From positions 15,908,306 to 15,972,305 of the forward strand of contig JABAKD010000020.1 of the NCBI GenBank assembly GCA_012845835.1: a DNA stretch of 64,000 bases, in the 5' to 3' direction. A program made the translations under genes and the position numbers. Shown here piece after piece: positions 11,116 to 23,110 of this stretch. The DNA comes from Undaria pinnatifida (lineage: Eukaryota > Sar > Phaeophyceae > Laminariales > Alariaceae). Within the stretch, counting starts at the first letter, position 1. Each line of letters starts with the position of its first letter. Under the pieces are notes generated by a model, which did no database searches, was not told the origin of the DNA, and saw only the letters and a list, made by a program, of their open reading frames with translations.

Positions 11116-11549
11116 AGCGAAGAAATTAAAGGCAAGAACTGGGGGGGAGAAGGGACGACACCTACCTGTGACCAAGGCTTATCCAGAAGCTGGAAAGCGG
11201 GAGTGTGAGGGAAAAAAAAAAAAGGCTGTTGTTGTTGCGCTGTTGCGCGCGCGCAACATTTGGGTCAAAAAAACGTTTTGCACAACAGTCGCCACAGCGC
11301 AACACGCGATTTTGGGCGCGCAACATTTTTCGCCGTAGGTTAATTGATTTTATTTGTTGCGCCATTTTTTCGCCGCTGGCTAAAACCATTATTGGGGGTC
11401 TGAATTTCGCCGCAGGCTTTTTTTTTTCGGGGGGGGCGGGCGTTCTAAATCGCCGTTCGTACGAGTAGGCGTTTTTTTTTTTAAGAACTTCTTGTCCGAT
11501 TAACCGTAGTTGAACGTTTCTTAGGCCCATTTCCCTATTTGCCACAAAT
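11116..11549. other. Unassigned, low-complexity sequence rich in GCGCAAC and TTCGCCG
   Basis: Alternating purine-pyrimidine (GCGCGCGC) and repeated CGCAACA and TTCGCCG motifs. Similar TTCGCCGTA motifs recur at 15.1-15.3 kb. Open frames on both strands here are repeat artefacts. Confidence 0.5.
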
Positions 11550-12030
11550 AGTTTTTTTTCCCAAAACCGTCAGATTTATCCCCTTGAAGGATTTATAGCT
11601 TCCACGCACAAATTGCCCGCCCGTCCACTCCCCCTCCCTTCCCCCCCCCTCCAAACCCGCTCCCTTTTGATCAAAACCACGCCCCCACATCCTTCAAAAC
11701 TCCGCCCTCCCCTCACCGACCGGTTATTCGACTTACAGGATTCACTTGATAAACGGATGCATTTTTTTCCTTCCACAGCTAGCTGCTAAGCTGTCAGGTT
11801 TTGTCTCCCTCAGAAACGGGCTTCATAGTTTCCGCGCACAGGCTGACTAACATCACCCTGTTGACCCTGATAGCTACACTGTAGTTGTAAGGGGAATCGC
11901 CGACCTATATCCTTAATGAGGACACACAACTCGTAATACGCGCGATCGGAGTATCACACACAGCTTGCAAAGATGAGTTTCGACAAAATCTTCGATCTCA
12001 CAGCTGGAGTGTATTTTCATTTTTTGTAAT
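11550..12030 (-). repeat. Family C copy
   Basis: Two modules (GTCAGATTTATCCCCTTG near 11570 and GTCAGGTTTTGTCTCCCTC near 11790) separated by C runs, then the family arm through CGCGCGATCGGAGTATCAC to GATCTCACAGCTGGAGTG near 12010. Close in sequence to the copies at 6.2 and 14.9 kb, so probably of similar age. Confidence 0.75.
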
Positions 12031-12069
12031 ATACTATAAGCGTACACTATATATAGTCTATAATAATGT

Positions 12070-13345
12070 GAAAAGTAAGTACAGACAGGGATGTTAACAC
12101 TGCGGTAAACCACACGACCAACCTATTACGCAGGGTATTTCGTGCCTCCATCCGCTTACATGATTGCCTGACAACCTCTACCATTCCAAACGCAGTGGAA
12201 TGTGCCTAACGAAGTAAAGTCACCCTCGCGTTCAATAGTGGTGACATCGCATGTCCACGTGAGACAACCTTTACGAAACGCAGTAGCATATGCCTGACGA
12301 AGTAAAGTCACCCTCGCGTTCAATAGTAGTGACATCGCATATATATGACGTTGCATGCCCACCTCAACTGCTGTTTTTGTAAGATGTATCTCTGTCTTAG
12401 AATTGGCGACCTCAGAGCCCCACAGCGGCACGGTAAAAATCATGGACGGACGTGAAATCGTACATTTGAGACAATAATAAGTTGAAAAGGAAGCACAGGC
12501 AGACCTGATAAAATTGCGATAAACCACACTGCCGACCCATCGCATACCCTCCTGAGACGACCTCTACGAAGCACGGTACCATTTACCTCACGAAGTAAAA
12601 TCACCCTCGCGATCAATAGTGATGACATCGCATATATTATAAAAATTATAAAAATGAAAATACACTCCAGCTGTGAGATCGAAGATTTCGTCGAAACTCA
12701 TCTTTGCAATCTGTGTGTGATACTCCGATCGCGCGCATTACGAGTTGTATATATATATGACATCACATACCCACCTCGCCTGATGTATTTGTAGGACGTA
12801 TCTCTGACTTAAAATTGACGACCGCAGAGAGCCCCACATCGACAAGGTAAAATCATAGGCGTGAAATCGTACATTTATTTGAGACAAAAATAATTTGGAA
12901 AAGGAAGCACAGGCAGAAGATGTGTTAAAATTGCGGTAAACAACCTCACCAACCCATTACGTAGGGTATTTCGTACATACCGTCTGCATGATCGCCTCCC
13001 AACCTATGCCAAGCGAAGTATTACTAACGAGGTAACGTAATTGAGCGCGTGTATACCAAGTATGACTAACGAGGTAACGTAATTGAGCACATGTATACCA
13101 AGCGTTCCTTTAAAACTGACGATTCGCATCCCTCCCTCTAATGCTCAATGGCGGAGACAGTACATGGCCACATACATCACCTCGCATGCTGTATGTGGCA
13201 ATACGTATCTCTTTCGTATAATTAGCGACGTCAGAAAATAATGGTAACTGTATGATGATGGTGACAAACAGTGCATGACCACATCACCTCGCCTGTTGTA
13301 TTCGACAATACGTATCTCTTTCTTATAATTAGCGATGTCAGAAAA
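12070..13345. repeat. Complex tandem (satellite-like) array of ~415-bp units
   Basis: The segment AGGAAGCACAGGCAGA or its variant and the following GCG.TAAAC.AC stretch recur near 12075, 12490 and 12905. GAAGTAAAGTCACCCTCGCG occurs near 12208 and 12298 and, slightly changed, near 12592. A segment of the type ACGTATCTCT..CTTA.AATT recurs near 12385, 12790, 13200 and 13310. A family C fragment is nested at 12650-12770. No coding potential. Confidence 0.7.
12650..12770 (+). repeat. Family C fragment nested in the satellite
   Basis: The family opening from CACTCCAGCTGTGAGATCG to CGATCGCGCGCATTACGAG is present and then stops, embedded between satellite units. It is therefore younger than the array it interrupts. 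Confidence 0.7.
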
Positions 13346-13524
13346 TAATGGTACCTACAAATATTCTATAAAATATTCTAGCTTTCGATCCATGTGTCAT
13401 ACAACAACAAATTATGAAGATTTAACACGTTATTTACTACACTTAAACACTGGGTTGCATGCTGCATCTAACATCAAACCTTCTAGAATAGTAAACGTTA
13501 CAAGCCAGATGATATAAAGGGATG

Positions 13525-13975
13525 TCTTATTGCTTCAATCGTCAGGTTTGTCCCCTTCGAGGATTTATAGTTTCCGCGCACATATTGAAATGTCCCGCCC
13601 CCCGCCCCCGACCCCCCCTCCCCTCCCCCTCCACTGACCCCTCTTGTTCATAAAAAACCCCAACCCTCCCCCCCCGCCCCCCCGTCCCCCGATTCCCCCC
13701 CCCTTCCGCCTAGTTTGTCCAAACGCCCCACTCACAGTCAAAATCGGCCTGAGTAATAAACACCTATACGCAGTTGATATCACGTCATTATCTTTCTGAC
13801 CATCCATGACGTTGTTTTCAAATCTTTTTCCCCAACCCCCCCCCCCCCCCCCCCTCCAACCCCCTCTTTTCCAACCACCTGCACGATCGCCTAGACCTAG
13901 CACCACGCGTACAACAAGCTGCTACATATCTTTGATCTCACAGCCGAAGTGTATTTTAATATTATTTGTGACCTA
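13525..13975 (-). repeat. Family C copy, C-rich
   Basis: One module (GTCAGGTTTGTCCCCTTCG near 13540), long C-rich stretches, a GATATCACGTCATTATCTTT segment, CGCCTAGACCTAGCACCACG near 13890, and a closing GATCTCACAGCCGAAGTG near 13932. The apparent glycine-rich protein on the other strand is translated homopolymer. Confidence 0.65.
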
Positions 13976-13979
13976 AACC

Positions 13980-15025
13980 TCCTAAAAAAATCCCCCCCCC
14001 CCCCCCCCCCCTCTTGCTCTCCCTTACTCAACGCCCCACCAAATATCGAAATCCGCCACATTAATAAACACTTCACGCACAGGATATCACCTTATTATCT
14101 TTCGAGAGCCATCCATGCCGCTGTCCCCCCCCCCCCCCCCCGCCTCGAACGCCCCCTTCTTCCCCATCACCCGCACCATCGCCTAGACCTAGCACCACAC
14201 GTATAACAAACCCCTCACCTAAAGCCCTTCCTCCCCCCCCCCCCACCCCCACCCCCACCCCCCACCCCCCGCACCCCCCCCCCGCCCCCCCCCCCCCCCC
14301 CGCCCCCACCCCCGCCCCCACCCCCCACCTCCCCCCCAACCCATCCCCTCGAACACTCCACCCTCTCTTTACTCACTGATTGTACGACTTACCCCAGGAT
14401 ATACATGATAAACTGATGATGCATTATTTCCAAAACCGTCACATTTATCCCCTCAAAAAAATGTATAGCTTCCAGGCACATATTGAGCTGCCCCACACGC
14501 CCCCCCCCCCCCCCGCCCCAACCCCCCCCCCCGCCCCCCCGCCCCAACCGCCCCCCCCCCCAATAATAAACTGGTGCCCATACCGTCAGATTTATCCCCT
14601 CGGAAGGATTTATATCTTACATGCACAAATTGCCCCCTTCCCCCCCCCCCCCCCCCATCCAAACCCGCTCGCTTTTGATCAAAACCAGGCCCCCACGTCC
14701 TTCAAAACTCCGCCCCACCCGCCTCACCGGTTATTCGACTTACAAGATTCACTTGATAAAAGGATACATTTCCCTTCACAGCTGTCAGATTTTGTCCCCC
14801 TCAGAAACGGGTTTTATAGTTTCCGCGCACAGACTGACTAAAATCATCCTGTTGACCCTGATAGCTACACTGTAGTTGTAAGGGGAGTCGCCGACCTATA
14901 TCCTTAATGAGGACACACAACTCGTAATGCGCGCGATCGGAGTATCACACACAGCTTGCAAAGATGAGTTTCGACGAAATCTTCGATCTCACAGCTGGAG
15001 TGTATTTTCATTTTTTATATTATAT
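13980..15025 (-). repeat. Family C copy, longest, with C homopolymer spacers
   Basis: Contains in order the GATATCACCTTATTATCTTT segment, CGCCTAGACCTAGCACCACA, several C runs of 10 or more, three modules (near 14436, 14585 and 14785) and the closing arm ending GATCTCACAGCTGGAGTG near 14998. The order matches the 25-kb copy in reverse. Confidence 0.75.
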
Positions 15026-16764
15026 AGTATAGTCGAAAAAAAATAGTACGCACTAGGCACTAGGCACTAGGCACTTTTGGCAAAAATCGCTGTCGGCTTT
15101 TATTATTTTTTAGGCACCTTCGTCTATTCGCCGTAGTGTATACTACCTGGTAGGCTTTTATTATTTTTCAGCACCTTTTTACGTTCGCCGTACGTAGTAG
15201 CCGAATATAAATAACAAAACAAAAAAAATCGATATTCGCCGTACGTGATGTTTGGTTTGACGCATTTTGTGGTATTTGCCGTAGTAGTAGGTGTTTTTAT
15301 AATTTTGTTTTGCTACTCGCCGTCTTCGATTTGGTTTTGTGAGGCAACTCTTACGCGTTGCGATAATACTATATATACCTGGTATTATAGACTAATACAA
15401 TACCTGGTATTACAAAGAAATACAAAATAGGCGGAAATAGGCAATTGTTGGTTCGGGCATCTTTCTTCGTTCTTCGACGCGCTTTCTGCGGCGTTTTCAG
15501 GCATACTTACTGGGTATCGCTGTACTGATGTACGATAGGGTGAAACAAACCATGCACCGTAAAGGGAGGGTTTAAAGCAGATCACATGTCATGTCGGGTC
15601 TCACCGGCCAAGCAGATATTGCGTGCAGCACAACCAAAGGTCTAGGGAGGGGTGGTGGGTTCTTCTTTTTGCATGTCTTTCTGGTGTGGCGTCTTCGATC
15701 ATACATTGGCCTACCCTCAGGTTTGTTGCTGCTACTGATGTGCTACCTCGAGCGGTAACATACATGGAAACGGCACAGAGAGTGAGATTTGGGAACGTTA
15801 CCAATCACCGACTATGTACGGCGAATAATGGCGAATGGCGAAGAATATCGTATTAATGTGGTTTTTTTATGGATCGACGAGGGTGCAGCGATGCTCCCGA
15901 CTTCGGGAGAGTAAGTGCGATCAGGTCGTTTCTGCATTAAGACATCCCAAGGCGCCCTGATACACGCCTTTTGAGATTCGGGACGCGTTTAAGCGCAGTT
16001 CATTACTTGGTTTTCAGGCGTATATTCGCGCATATATCGCAATTGTTTCGCCTCCGGCGGCTTCCGGGAGTCCTCCCGGCGGGGGCTCTAGCGGGACCCT
16101 GCGGGGGGCTTGCGCACCTGCGGCGCGCAACAGACGCAGAACCATTACTCAATGCCCTGCTCGTGACCTTGTTCGAGCTTATTTCGTCCCTAACGTTACA
16201 CTGAACCGAGGGTTGGTAACGCAACGGGTACAGCATTCGACAGGCCACTTGTCGCAATGGTTTCCAAACTCCACAAAGATACCACGAGGCACACATACAG
16301 TGATACTACTGCGCCTTAGCATATTATGTATCGCGCATACATGAATCCGTTGATTCAAAACAGATGGATCAGCTACAAACTAGATAATTAGACAAAGAGC
16401 AAGCTTCAGCGCGTGATGCGCGTCGCGCACCATGCTGTTTCACTTTCTCAGGCGTCTTAAGTCAGACGTGATTCGAGTGGACTTAACAGTCATCGTGCTA
16501 ATTGGCACGTGATCAATTAATAATGGCTTTGAGCAATACCATGTGTATGCAGATTTTACGCAAAACACAGAAATTGTCAGGACACCCTGTGGGAAAACCC
16601 AAAAAGCAAGAAGAGAAAAAAGCGGTTACTCGCACCACTACTGGCTGTGATTGTCGCCTTACGACAAAATCAAACAATCTGGTATTTTGTACGTTGCACT
16701 TGCCATACAACGAAAAAACAGTGTACTCGTAATACTTGTACACTTACGTATATGACATGTACTA
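15026..16764. other. Unassigned sequence
   Basis: Repeated TTCGCCGTA/TTTTATTATTTTT segments at 15.06-15.26 kb, a GC-rich patch at 16.05-16.13 kb, and otherwise plain sequence. A 69-codon stretch from an ATG at 16523 is lysine/threonine-rich and matches nothing I recognise. No supported gene. Confidence 0.45.
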
Positions 16765-18625
16765 GACAACAACGTTCCGAAAACTATCTACTATACAGCT
16801 GTACATAAATCAGGCAAAAAGCAAGCGTGCCCGTAAGACAACTCACTTTCGTTCCTTCGTAGAGATATAGCTTTATTCGTTTTCCACCAGATAACGGCAC
16901 ACAAGGACACAGTTCCCCTTGCAGCGTTCTGCACACCCACGGGCCTTTATGAGTGGCTCGTTATGCCCCAGGGCAGCAGCGCCAGCTAGCGCATACTATG
17001 TGCGAAGGAAAGAAATAAAATGTGGCACCTTCGGCTGAGGGGAACGTTCCTCCAAGGGTAATGGTCAAAGGGGGGTATACCCCGCGGGCTTTGTAGCCAT
17101 TTGGGGATACAAAGTAAGCACGGCAGCGGAATGTGCCCGCGCTTGCCCCAAGAACGGCCTTAAATTGATTCCATTTTGATGCGCTGACATGACACCCGCA
17201 GACCATGCCGAGCACGCACATATTTTCTATTTGTTTTCGAGCACGGTACTGGGGATAACAGGGCCACGCTGAATGAGGGGGCAACCTAATCCCCTCTTTT
17301 GACTAAAACGTGGGGATTATACCTCCCGTTTGACTGCAAGTTTCCCCTCTTGGCCGAAAACCGTACCCCCGCTTTACCGATTATGACCCCGTCAAAAGCC
17401 CGTACAGCAAGCCCGAGTGCACGTCACCGCCCAACGGCTCGAATAGACCACGAGCGAAGCATCCAGTAGTGGCGAGTAGCTGCGATCGTTTGCCTCCGAA
17501 AAAATGCGGAACAGGAAACAAACTAAGCGAAACAAACCTTTGAGGGTAACCACGAAAACAAGCGGCAAAAAAATGTTTGCTTCTTGCTTGTTGCTAAATT
17601 TCGTCGGGGAACCAGAATACAGAACCCAGCTTTCAGCGTGATAGCAAACGATCGCAGCTACTCGCAACTACTGGCTGTTCCGCTCGTGGTCTATTCGGGC
17701 CCTCGGGCGGTGACGTGCAGTCTGGCCTGCTGTACTGTTTTTGAAGGCGTCATGATCGGTCAAGCGGGGCTACGGTTTTCGGTCAAACGGGGGACAATTG
17801 CAGTCAAACGGGGGTAGAAGATACATTTAGTAGATTTTGGGGGGTATGCCCCCCCACGCTTTAGTCGAAAGGGAGGATTAGGTTGCCTCCTCATTCGTCG
17901 CGGCCCCACTACCCCCAATACCGTGCCAAAAAAAGGAAAGAAGGGTGTGCGTGCTCGGCATGGGCTGCGGGTATCATGCCAGCGCGTCAGAATCGAATTG
18001 TAGGCCGTTTCGGGAGTAAGCGGGGGCACGATCCGCGGCCGTGTTTACTTCGTATCCCCAAATGACTAGATAACCCGGGGGTATGCCCCCTTTTGACCAT
18101 TACCTTTTCCTAAAACAATACACGTTGCACGTACATCAGGCAAGAATCAAGCACGCCAAAAACGCTTGAAAATAAAGCGAGAACATATCAGCTGGGAGAT
18201 CGAATATTTCGTCGAAGCTCATCTATCTATTGGAAGCTGTGTGCTAGACTTCCATCGCGCATGCTACGTGCCAGAGGATAACGAAAAGGGTGCACGGAAC
18301 CTACTGTAAGGAGGAACATTCGGAAAACGATCTACATTACTATATGTATCAGGCGAAAATCAAGCATGCAAGCGTGACAGAGTAGTACGCACAGCACGTA
18401 CCCGAGAAAGATAAAAAGGGTGGAACTTCTTGCCGGGGGGATCTTTCCAAAAACGATCAACCTAAATCATGCAAAATCCAAGCATACTAAAAAGACAGCC
18501 TGAGATAGATATAAACAAGAGAAAGGCAAAAAAAGGGGAGCCTCCTACCGCGGGGAGGACGTTCCGAACGCAATCTACCTAAACAAGGCAAAGAAGAATC
18601 AGTATGCAAAGAAAAAAAAGGAAAA
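16765..18625. repeat. ~120-bp satellite split by a large inverted repeat
   Basis: A degenerate unit (AACGTTCCGAAAAC.ATCTAC followed by ATCAGGCAAAAA.CAAGC) is seen once at about 16770 and again near 18110, 18315, 18440 and 18557. Between them lies an inverted repeat with arms of about 450 bp, roughly 17055-17500 and 17640-18105 (left CCATTTGGGGATACAAAGTA, right TACTTCGTATCCCCAAATG). No transposase frame is seen. Confidence 0.7.
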
Positions 18626-19435
18626 AACAGCAGATTTGATAAACCTCCAAAGAAAGCAAGAAATAAATGTGGAAAAGCCCGGTGACAATAACAAAAAAAG
18701 CAAAATAAATGTGCATCTACATCTGTCTACTGTAACCTCATGCTAGATGGGAGGTGGAAGCTCATGAAACGATTAGTTACAGCAACAACAAAATCCCATG
18801 CGAAAAGTAGCGGCGGCAAGCCTTAACAAACGCCACGAAACCCACCGTCGCACCCCTCCCGACCTCTGGTGCAAGTCACCGAATAACGCGTACGAAGTAC
18901 AACCTTCGAAGAGCTCTGCGATAAGCCACGACGCACGCAACAACCGCTGGCGAACAATATCACCGGGCTAATCAACTATTTATACCGGAAAATCTAAAAA
19001 AAGTTGTCTACAAGACCACCGGCGACCGCGCTACGCACGGTAACAAGCTGGGCTACCGTGGTGGTTTTGTTTCGTCAAGGTCGGCCCTGCCTTGGACAAA
19101 AGGTGATCAGACGATGCTGAAGAAGCCGAAACGCATATACCTATAGCCTAGCTCACGATCGCGGAGCCAGCTCTTTGATAAGAGGGAATTTTTCACGATG
19201 CCCCATCCACCACGCGAAGGGGTGCGCGTGACGCTCCAACGGAGGGATACTGCGGAACCTGAACAGCCTCGCCGGACTGGACCTGGGCGTCGTACTGTTC
19301 CTCGTGCTGTTTCTTGTCCTTGGCACATTTCATGTTCTTGGCAAACCTTCAGCTGTTGTTTAATTATTCTATACCGGTTTTCTGCAGAATTTGTACGTAC
19401 TGCGCAGGGGACGCGGTTTAGGGGATGAAAAGTCA
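18626..19435. other. Unassigned sequence
   Basis: A purine-rich stretch (18480-18720) grades into mixed sequence. The minus-strand open stretch at 19107-19439 has no recognisable domain and no clear splice context. Confidence 0.4.
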
Positions 19436-19439
19436 CCAT

Positions 19440-19615
19440 CCCTAGGGTTTCCAGGCGTAAAAAAGCGAGTACCTCGGGTACTCGTTACTCGCGAGTTCGC
19501 GGGTACTCGAGCCCCAAGTACCCGCGGATTCGAAAGTGCTACTCGTACCCGTGATGATTGTTGGCGAAGAGAGTTTGTACTCGCGAGTACCCGGATTTTC
19601 TAAAAGGGGTAGACT
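19440..19615. repeat. GGGTACTCG-type repeat block with inverted copies
   Basis: Dense direct and inverted copies of GGGTACTCG and TACTCGCGAG, opening with ATCCCTAGGGTTTCC. This resembles plant hAT-type short elements that begin with a TAGGG-like sequence and carry GGGTACCCG subterminal repeats, but that comparison is from memory and is inference. Confidence 0.6.
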
Positions 19616-19624
19616 ACACCTACC

Positions 19625-19697
19625 TCTAGTAGGCAAATGGTTAACCTTTTGCTATTAATAGTGGTCAAACAAACTAACACCCTCTAATTCCTCAACA
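19625..19697 (+). mobile_element. Family E SINE, tail fragment
   Basis: GGCAAATGGTTAACCTTTTG, AGTGGTCAAACAAACTAA and CTCTAATTCCTCAACA match the last part of the family E tail. Confidence 0.6.
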
Positions 19698-19699
19698 TG

Positions 19700-20625
19700 T
19701 ATGTACGTCTAGACATACCCATAGGGTTGCACCTAAGCCTTGCGCCCCTGTTTAAGTAACCTCAAGCTACACACTGCGACTGTATTTTTCTGTCCTCATT
19801 TAGTCATTTTGATCGCCTGTTCCATCCCCCTCGGGGCTGCAGTGTCACCCGATACTGTCGCACTGCCACCGACGATATGCGGGTTCTTGCTGAACCGATT
19901 TCCCCTTTTTTCCCCTTTCTTCGTCCCTCATTTTGTTTGGTTTCCTCTGCTGCTTTTGTCCTTCCTGTTTTCCTTTAGGGTACCCTTGGGGGCTGTTGAG
20001 GCGATCATATATCGATATTGACACCACCATCGAAGATACAGCAGTACAGGCAGCAAAACTCCTAACACGCTTCTAGTTGCATTCGGAACCCAGTTTGGCT
20101 GCTGCCCCGACGCCGACTGGGTGGTGTCATCTGCTGTGTTTCTGTGGTTTTCGTTGATATGTGTGTGCGTGTTCTTCGTATTCAACTGATATTTCCGTCC
20201 ATCCACATTCAGCACGACCAGGGTCCGTGCTGATGCCTCTTAGCTCTTTGAGACGAGCCTTCCGTGGCCAGGAACTGCGAGAAAGAGGTATTCATCGCAA
20301 ATATATACTTACAACAAGGTGAGTTGACCAACCAATAATGCCAACCGCAGTGACCACGCGGGAAAAAACAGGGTTATGGTGTGCCACTCTGTCAGACGGC
20401 GATGATGGCGGGGACGACGAAAAAGCCGTGTGGCCTCCAGTGGAGGCAAAAGAAAAATACTTTTCATAATTAATGGCGGGAGTAATATTAGTGGCGTAGA
20501 GCTGGTGCATCTGCCACATAGCTGAGACCGAAGCCAATAAACTGCGACCGCAGTCATTAATTCTCCCGGGTACAGTAGTACCGGGGTCAGGCTAGGAAAA
20601 TGCCGGCTACGGCTGATACTGAGGG
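19700..20625. other. Unassigned sequence with one dispersed segment
   Basis: The stretch 20150-20290 (CCATCCACATTCAGCACGAC, GTGCTGATGCCTCTTAGC, GACGAGCC.TCCGTGGCCA) is a diverged relative of 25.94-26.14 kb and, more weakly, 42.07-42.14 kb. Pyrimidine-rich sequence precedes all of them. No gene is supported. Confidence 0.45.
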
Positions 20626-20629
20626 GGGG

Positions 20630-21110
20630 GGCGTGGCAATAGATATTGCGATGCTCGTTGATGGGACCGGTGTAGGCTTGTCCTGAGGAGGTGGGGGGCT
20701 ATAGATACTGCGGTGGCCGTTGGTGGGACCGGTACAGGCTGGTTCTGAGGGGGGGGGTGCAATAGAAATTGCAGTACCCGTGATTGGGGCTGGTGGCGAC
20801 CGGTTCTGAGGAAAGAGCGGCGCAAATAGATATTGCCGTACCGATTGGAAGGATTGGTGCCGACAGATGCTGAGGAGGGATGAGTTATTGTGATCAACTA
20901 CCCTGGGAACTGAGGTTGTTGGGGCAGTTGCTCCGCTGGGAGCCTTGTTTGAAGTGCCGTTGGTGAGGTTGCTGCAGGTCGGTGAGAGTGGGGCGGCGCA
21001 ATAGAGGCTGCCGTACCCGCTGGAAGGACTCGTACAGGCTGACACTGAGAGGGGACGGGGCAATAGAAATTTCGGTGCCCGTTGGTGGCTCCGCCGCTGC
21101 CTCAAGTGCC
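20630..21110. repeat. 62-bp minisatellite
   Basis: Six diverged units of about 62 bp. Each has a core like CAATAGA.ATTGC.GT.CCCG followed by TTGG...G and ACAGGCT.ATTCTGAGG. Cores lie near 20638, 20700, 20760, 20824, 20999 and 21061, with one irregular interval. The long minus-strand open frame (20587-21183) is this repeat read through and is not called as a gene. Confidence 0.75.
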
Positions 21111-21129
21111 AGGCGCGCAAGACGTCGCG

Positions 21130-22990
21130 CCAAACAATTCGCTGGCCTACCCTTTCCTTGCTGTTAGCAAACGGCCTCGGCATCCTTGTCGGCGTGGACT
21201 ACTTCGTCCCCCTAACATTAACGCCTCGAGGCAGCGCCTACATCCTCCTTTTTTGGACCGCTTCAGCCGCCGCGCCGACATGTACGCCACTACCGAGGCT
21301 CAGTTAACCGCCTCCAGCACGGCCGACATCCTTGTCGATGGATATATCCCTCTCTAGGCATGCCCCAAAACTCTACTTTCCGACAAAGGACTCCAGGTTT
21401 GCTATAAACTTCCCTCGCTCTCTACGACCGCCTCGGCATCGATAAGATTGCCACCATGGCCACCAGCTCCTACGGCCTGTGCACCAACAGCGGTGTGGAG
21501 CGTGTCAGCCACACCATGGCTCTCATACTCGCCATGGTCGGCGACGAACAACAAACTGACTGGGATGTTCAACTCGCACGTCAAGAGCGCGTACAAAAAC
21601 TCTTCCAGCGCAGCCACCGGACTTGCCCCCAACGAATTGCACGTGGCACGTCTCCCCCGTCTCCCCCTTATGTCTTTGACCTACCCAACATCGGCGGAAA
21701 TGAAAGCCTCAACCGGAATCAGCCAACTTGTATCGACCTAGCCACCGCCCGCCAACAACGCGACTACCGCGTCGTCCGGGAATTACAAGCCATCTACGTA
21801 TCGCGTCTCGACCGCCGCAACGCTCCCCGTATATGGACGCCCTCCGCCTATTCCCCCCATTCTCCGTCAACGGTTGAGCGTGGATCTACAACTCTGCTGC
21901 CACCATTCTCCAAGGCGCCAAGAAGGCACTGACGCCATCGTTCTCAAGACCAAGCTGTCCTTCAATTGAGTCGACCCTTTAACGATCCTCGCCGTTGGAC
22001 CGAAACCGGCCTCCGCCGTCTCAGATAGTCGGCCCCTTCACGACAAGCTCCTGTACTTCGACCTCCCATCCGACATGCCTGGACGCGGCTCCAAACCTCG
22101 CGTCTCCGTTTTCCGCTGCTAACCATGCCGAAACCCCGACGACATTCACGACATACTAAACTATCTTCCGGCCAACCTCACCAAGTACGTGTTCAACTCC
22201 ATCTCCACCAAGTCCCCGCCCTTCCACGTCAGCCTCGACGGCATCTATTCACCGCCGGAGCGCCTGGAGGTCGGATCCCGGGACATCAGCTCGTTCGCGG
22301 CCGAGGAGGCGTCCTCGCGGTCATGTACGAGACCCATTGGGCCAGAGTTCTCAGCCCTCCATGGGAACACGAACAAGACCTACAACACCGACTGCACGCC
22401 CTCTGCTATCGATCGGGCACCCGTTCACAACACCGCCAGTCCAACCGATTATACCAGCAGATTTGCATCGGGGCCGCTCACCGCGAATTAGCGCGGACCC
22501 GGGGCGAAACAAAATAGCTTTCGCTCCCGGGTACAGCCTCGCCCGGTGCACACTCTGGGTTCAACGCTTCAGCCCTACTACCCTCCCCGCAGAGCCACAC
22601 TTCTGGTACAAAGCCCGCGACGGTCTCTGGTGGTTGGGCAAGGTAGCCCATGACGCCTCGACCGACAATTCTTCTGCCCGCTCCTACATCGTTTGCTTCC
22701 TCAATGATCCGGGATCGATCAAGATCGACCTCCACCCATCATCTTACACCACCTCACGGAGCGCCGTTCACGGGTCCTGGTGCCGTCAGGGTCATCAGGT
22801 CGGGGGACTGGCTCGCAGTGTCCTACGCCATGCCGATGTGCCCCGTGGAGCCCCTCCTATACCCCCCTTGGTATGTCGGGAAATTGCCATCAACCATAGC
22901 TTCGGTGTTTTATGTTTCGTTTTTGTTTTTGTCTTCCTTATGAGTTGTGGCATCTCGAGGGTGTGCTATTACTTCTTTGTTTCAGTTTCG
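21130..22990 (+). mobile_element. Ty3/gypsy-type retroelement remnant (fossil)
   Basis: Integrase-core similarity lies at about 21190-21930: a DRFSRRADMY stretch, a TLLSDKG stretch, and SGVERVSHTMALILAMVGD. A further pol-derived part follows at 22.1-22.5 kb. The C-terminal stretch at 22.58-22.80 kb (KARDGLWWLGKV, then SYIVCFLNDPGSIKIDL) looks like a small Agenet/Tudor-type beta-barrel. The element is broken in several places, lacks visible LTRs, and appears old. No reverse transcriptase was recognised in the window. Confidence 0.7.
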
Positions 22991-23110
22991 GAGCCTTTAG
23001 GGCTGCTGTAACCTTGTCGTCTCCCTCATTCGGTGTGGCCTTTCACTATCTTTAGATTTTCTTTTACGTGTCCCCCCACTTCGATACCCCCTTTATGATG
23101 CCCTTTTGCC

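Noticed and set aside
20587-21183. A 198-codon proline/serine-rich minus-strand open frame
   Set aside because: It tracks a 62-bp minisatellite. The repeated peptide follows the DNA repeat, with no other sign of translation.
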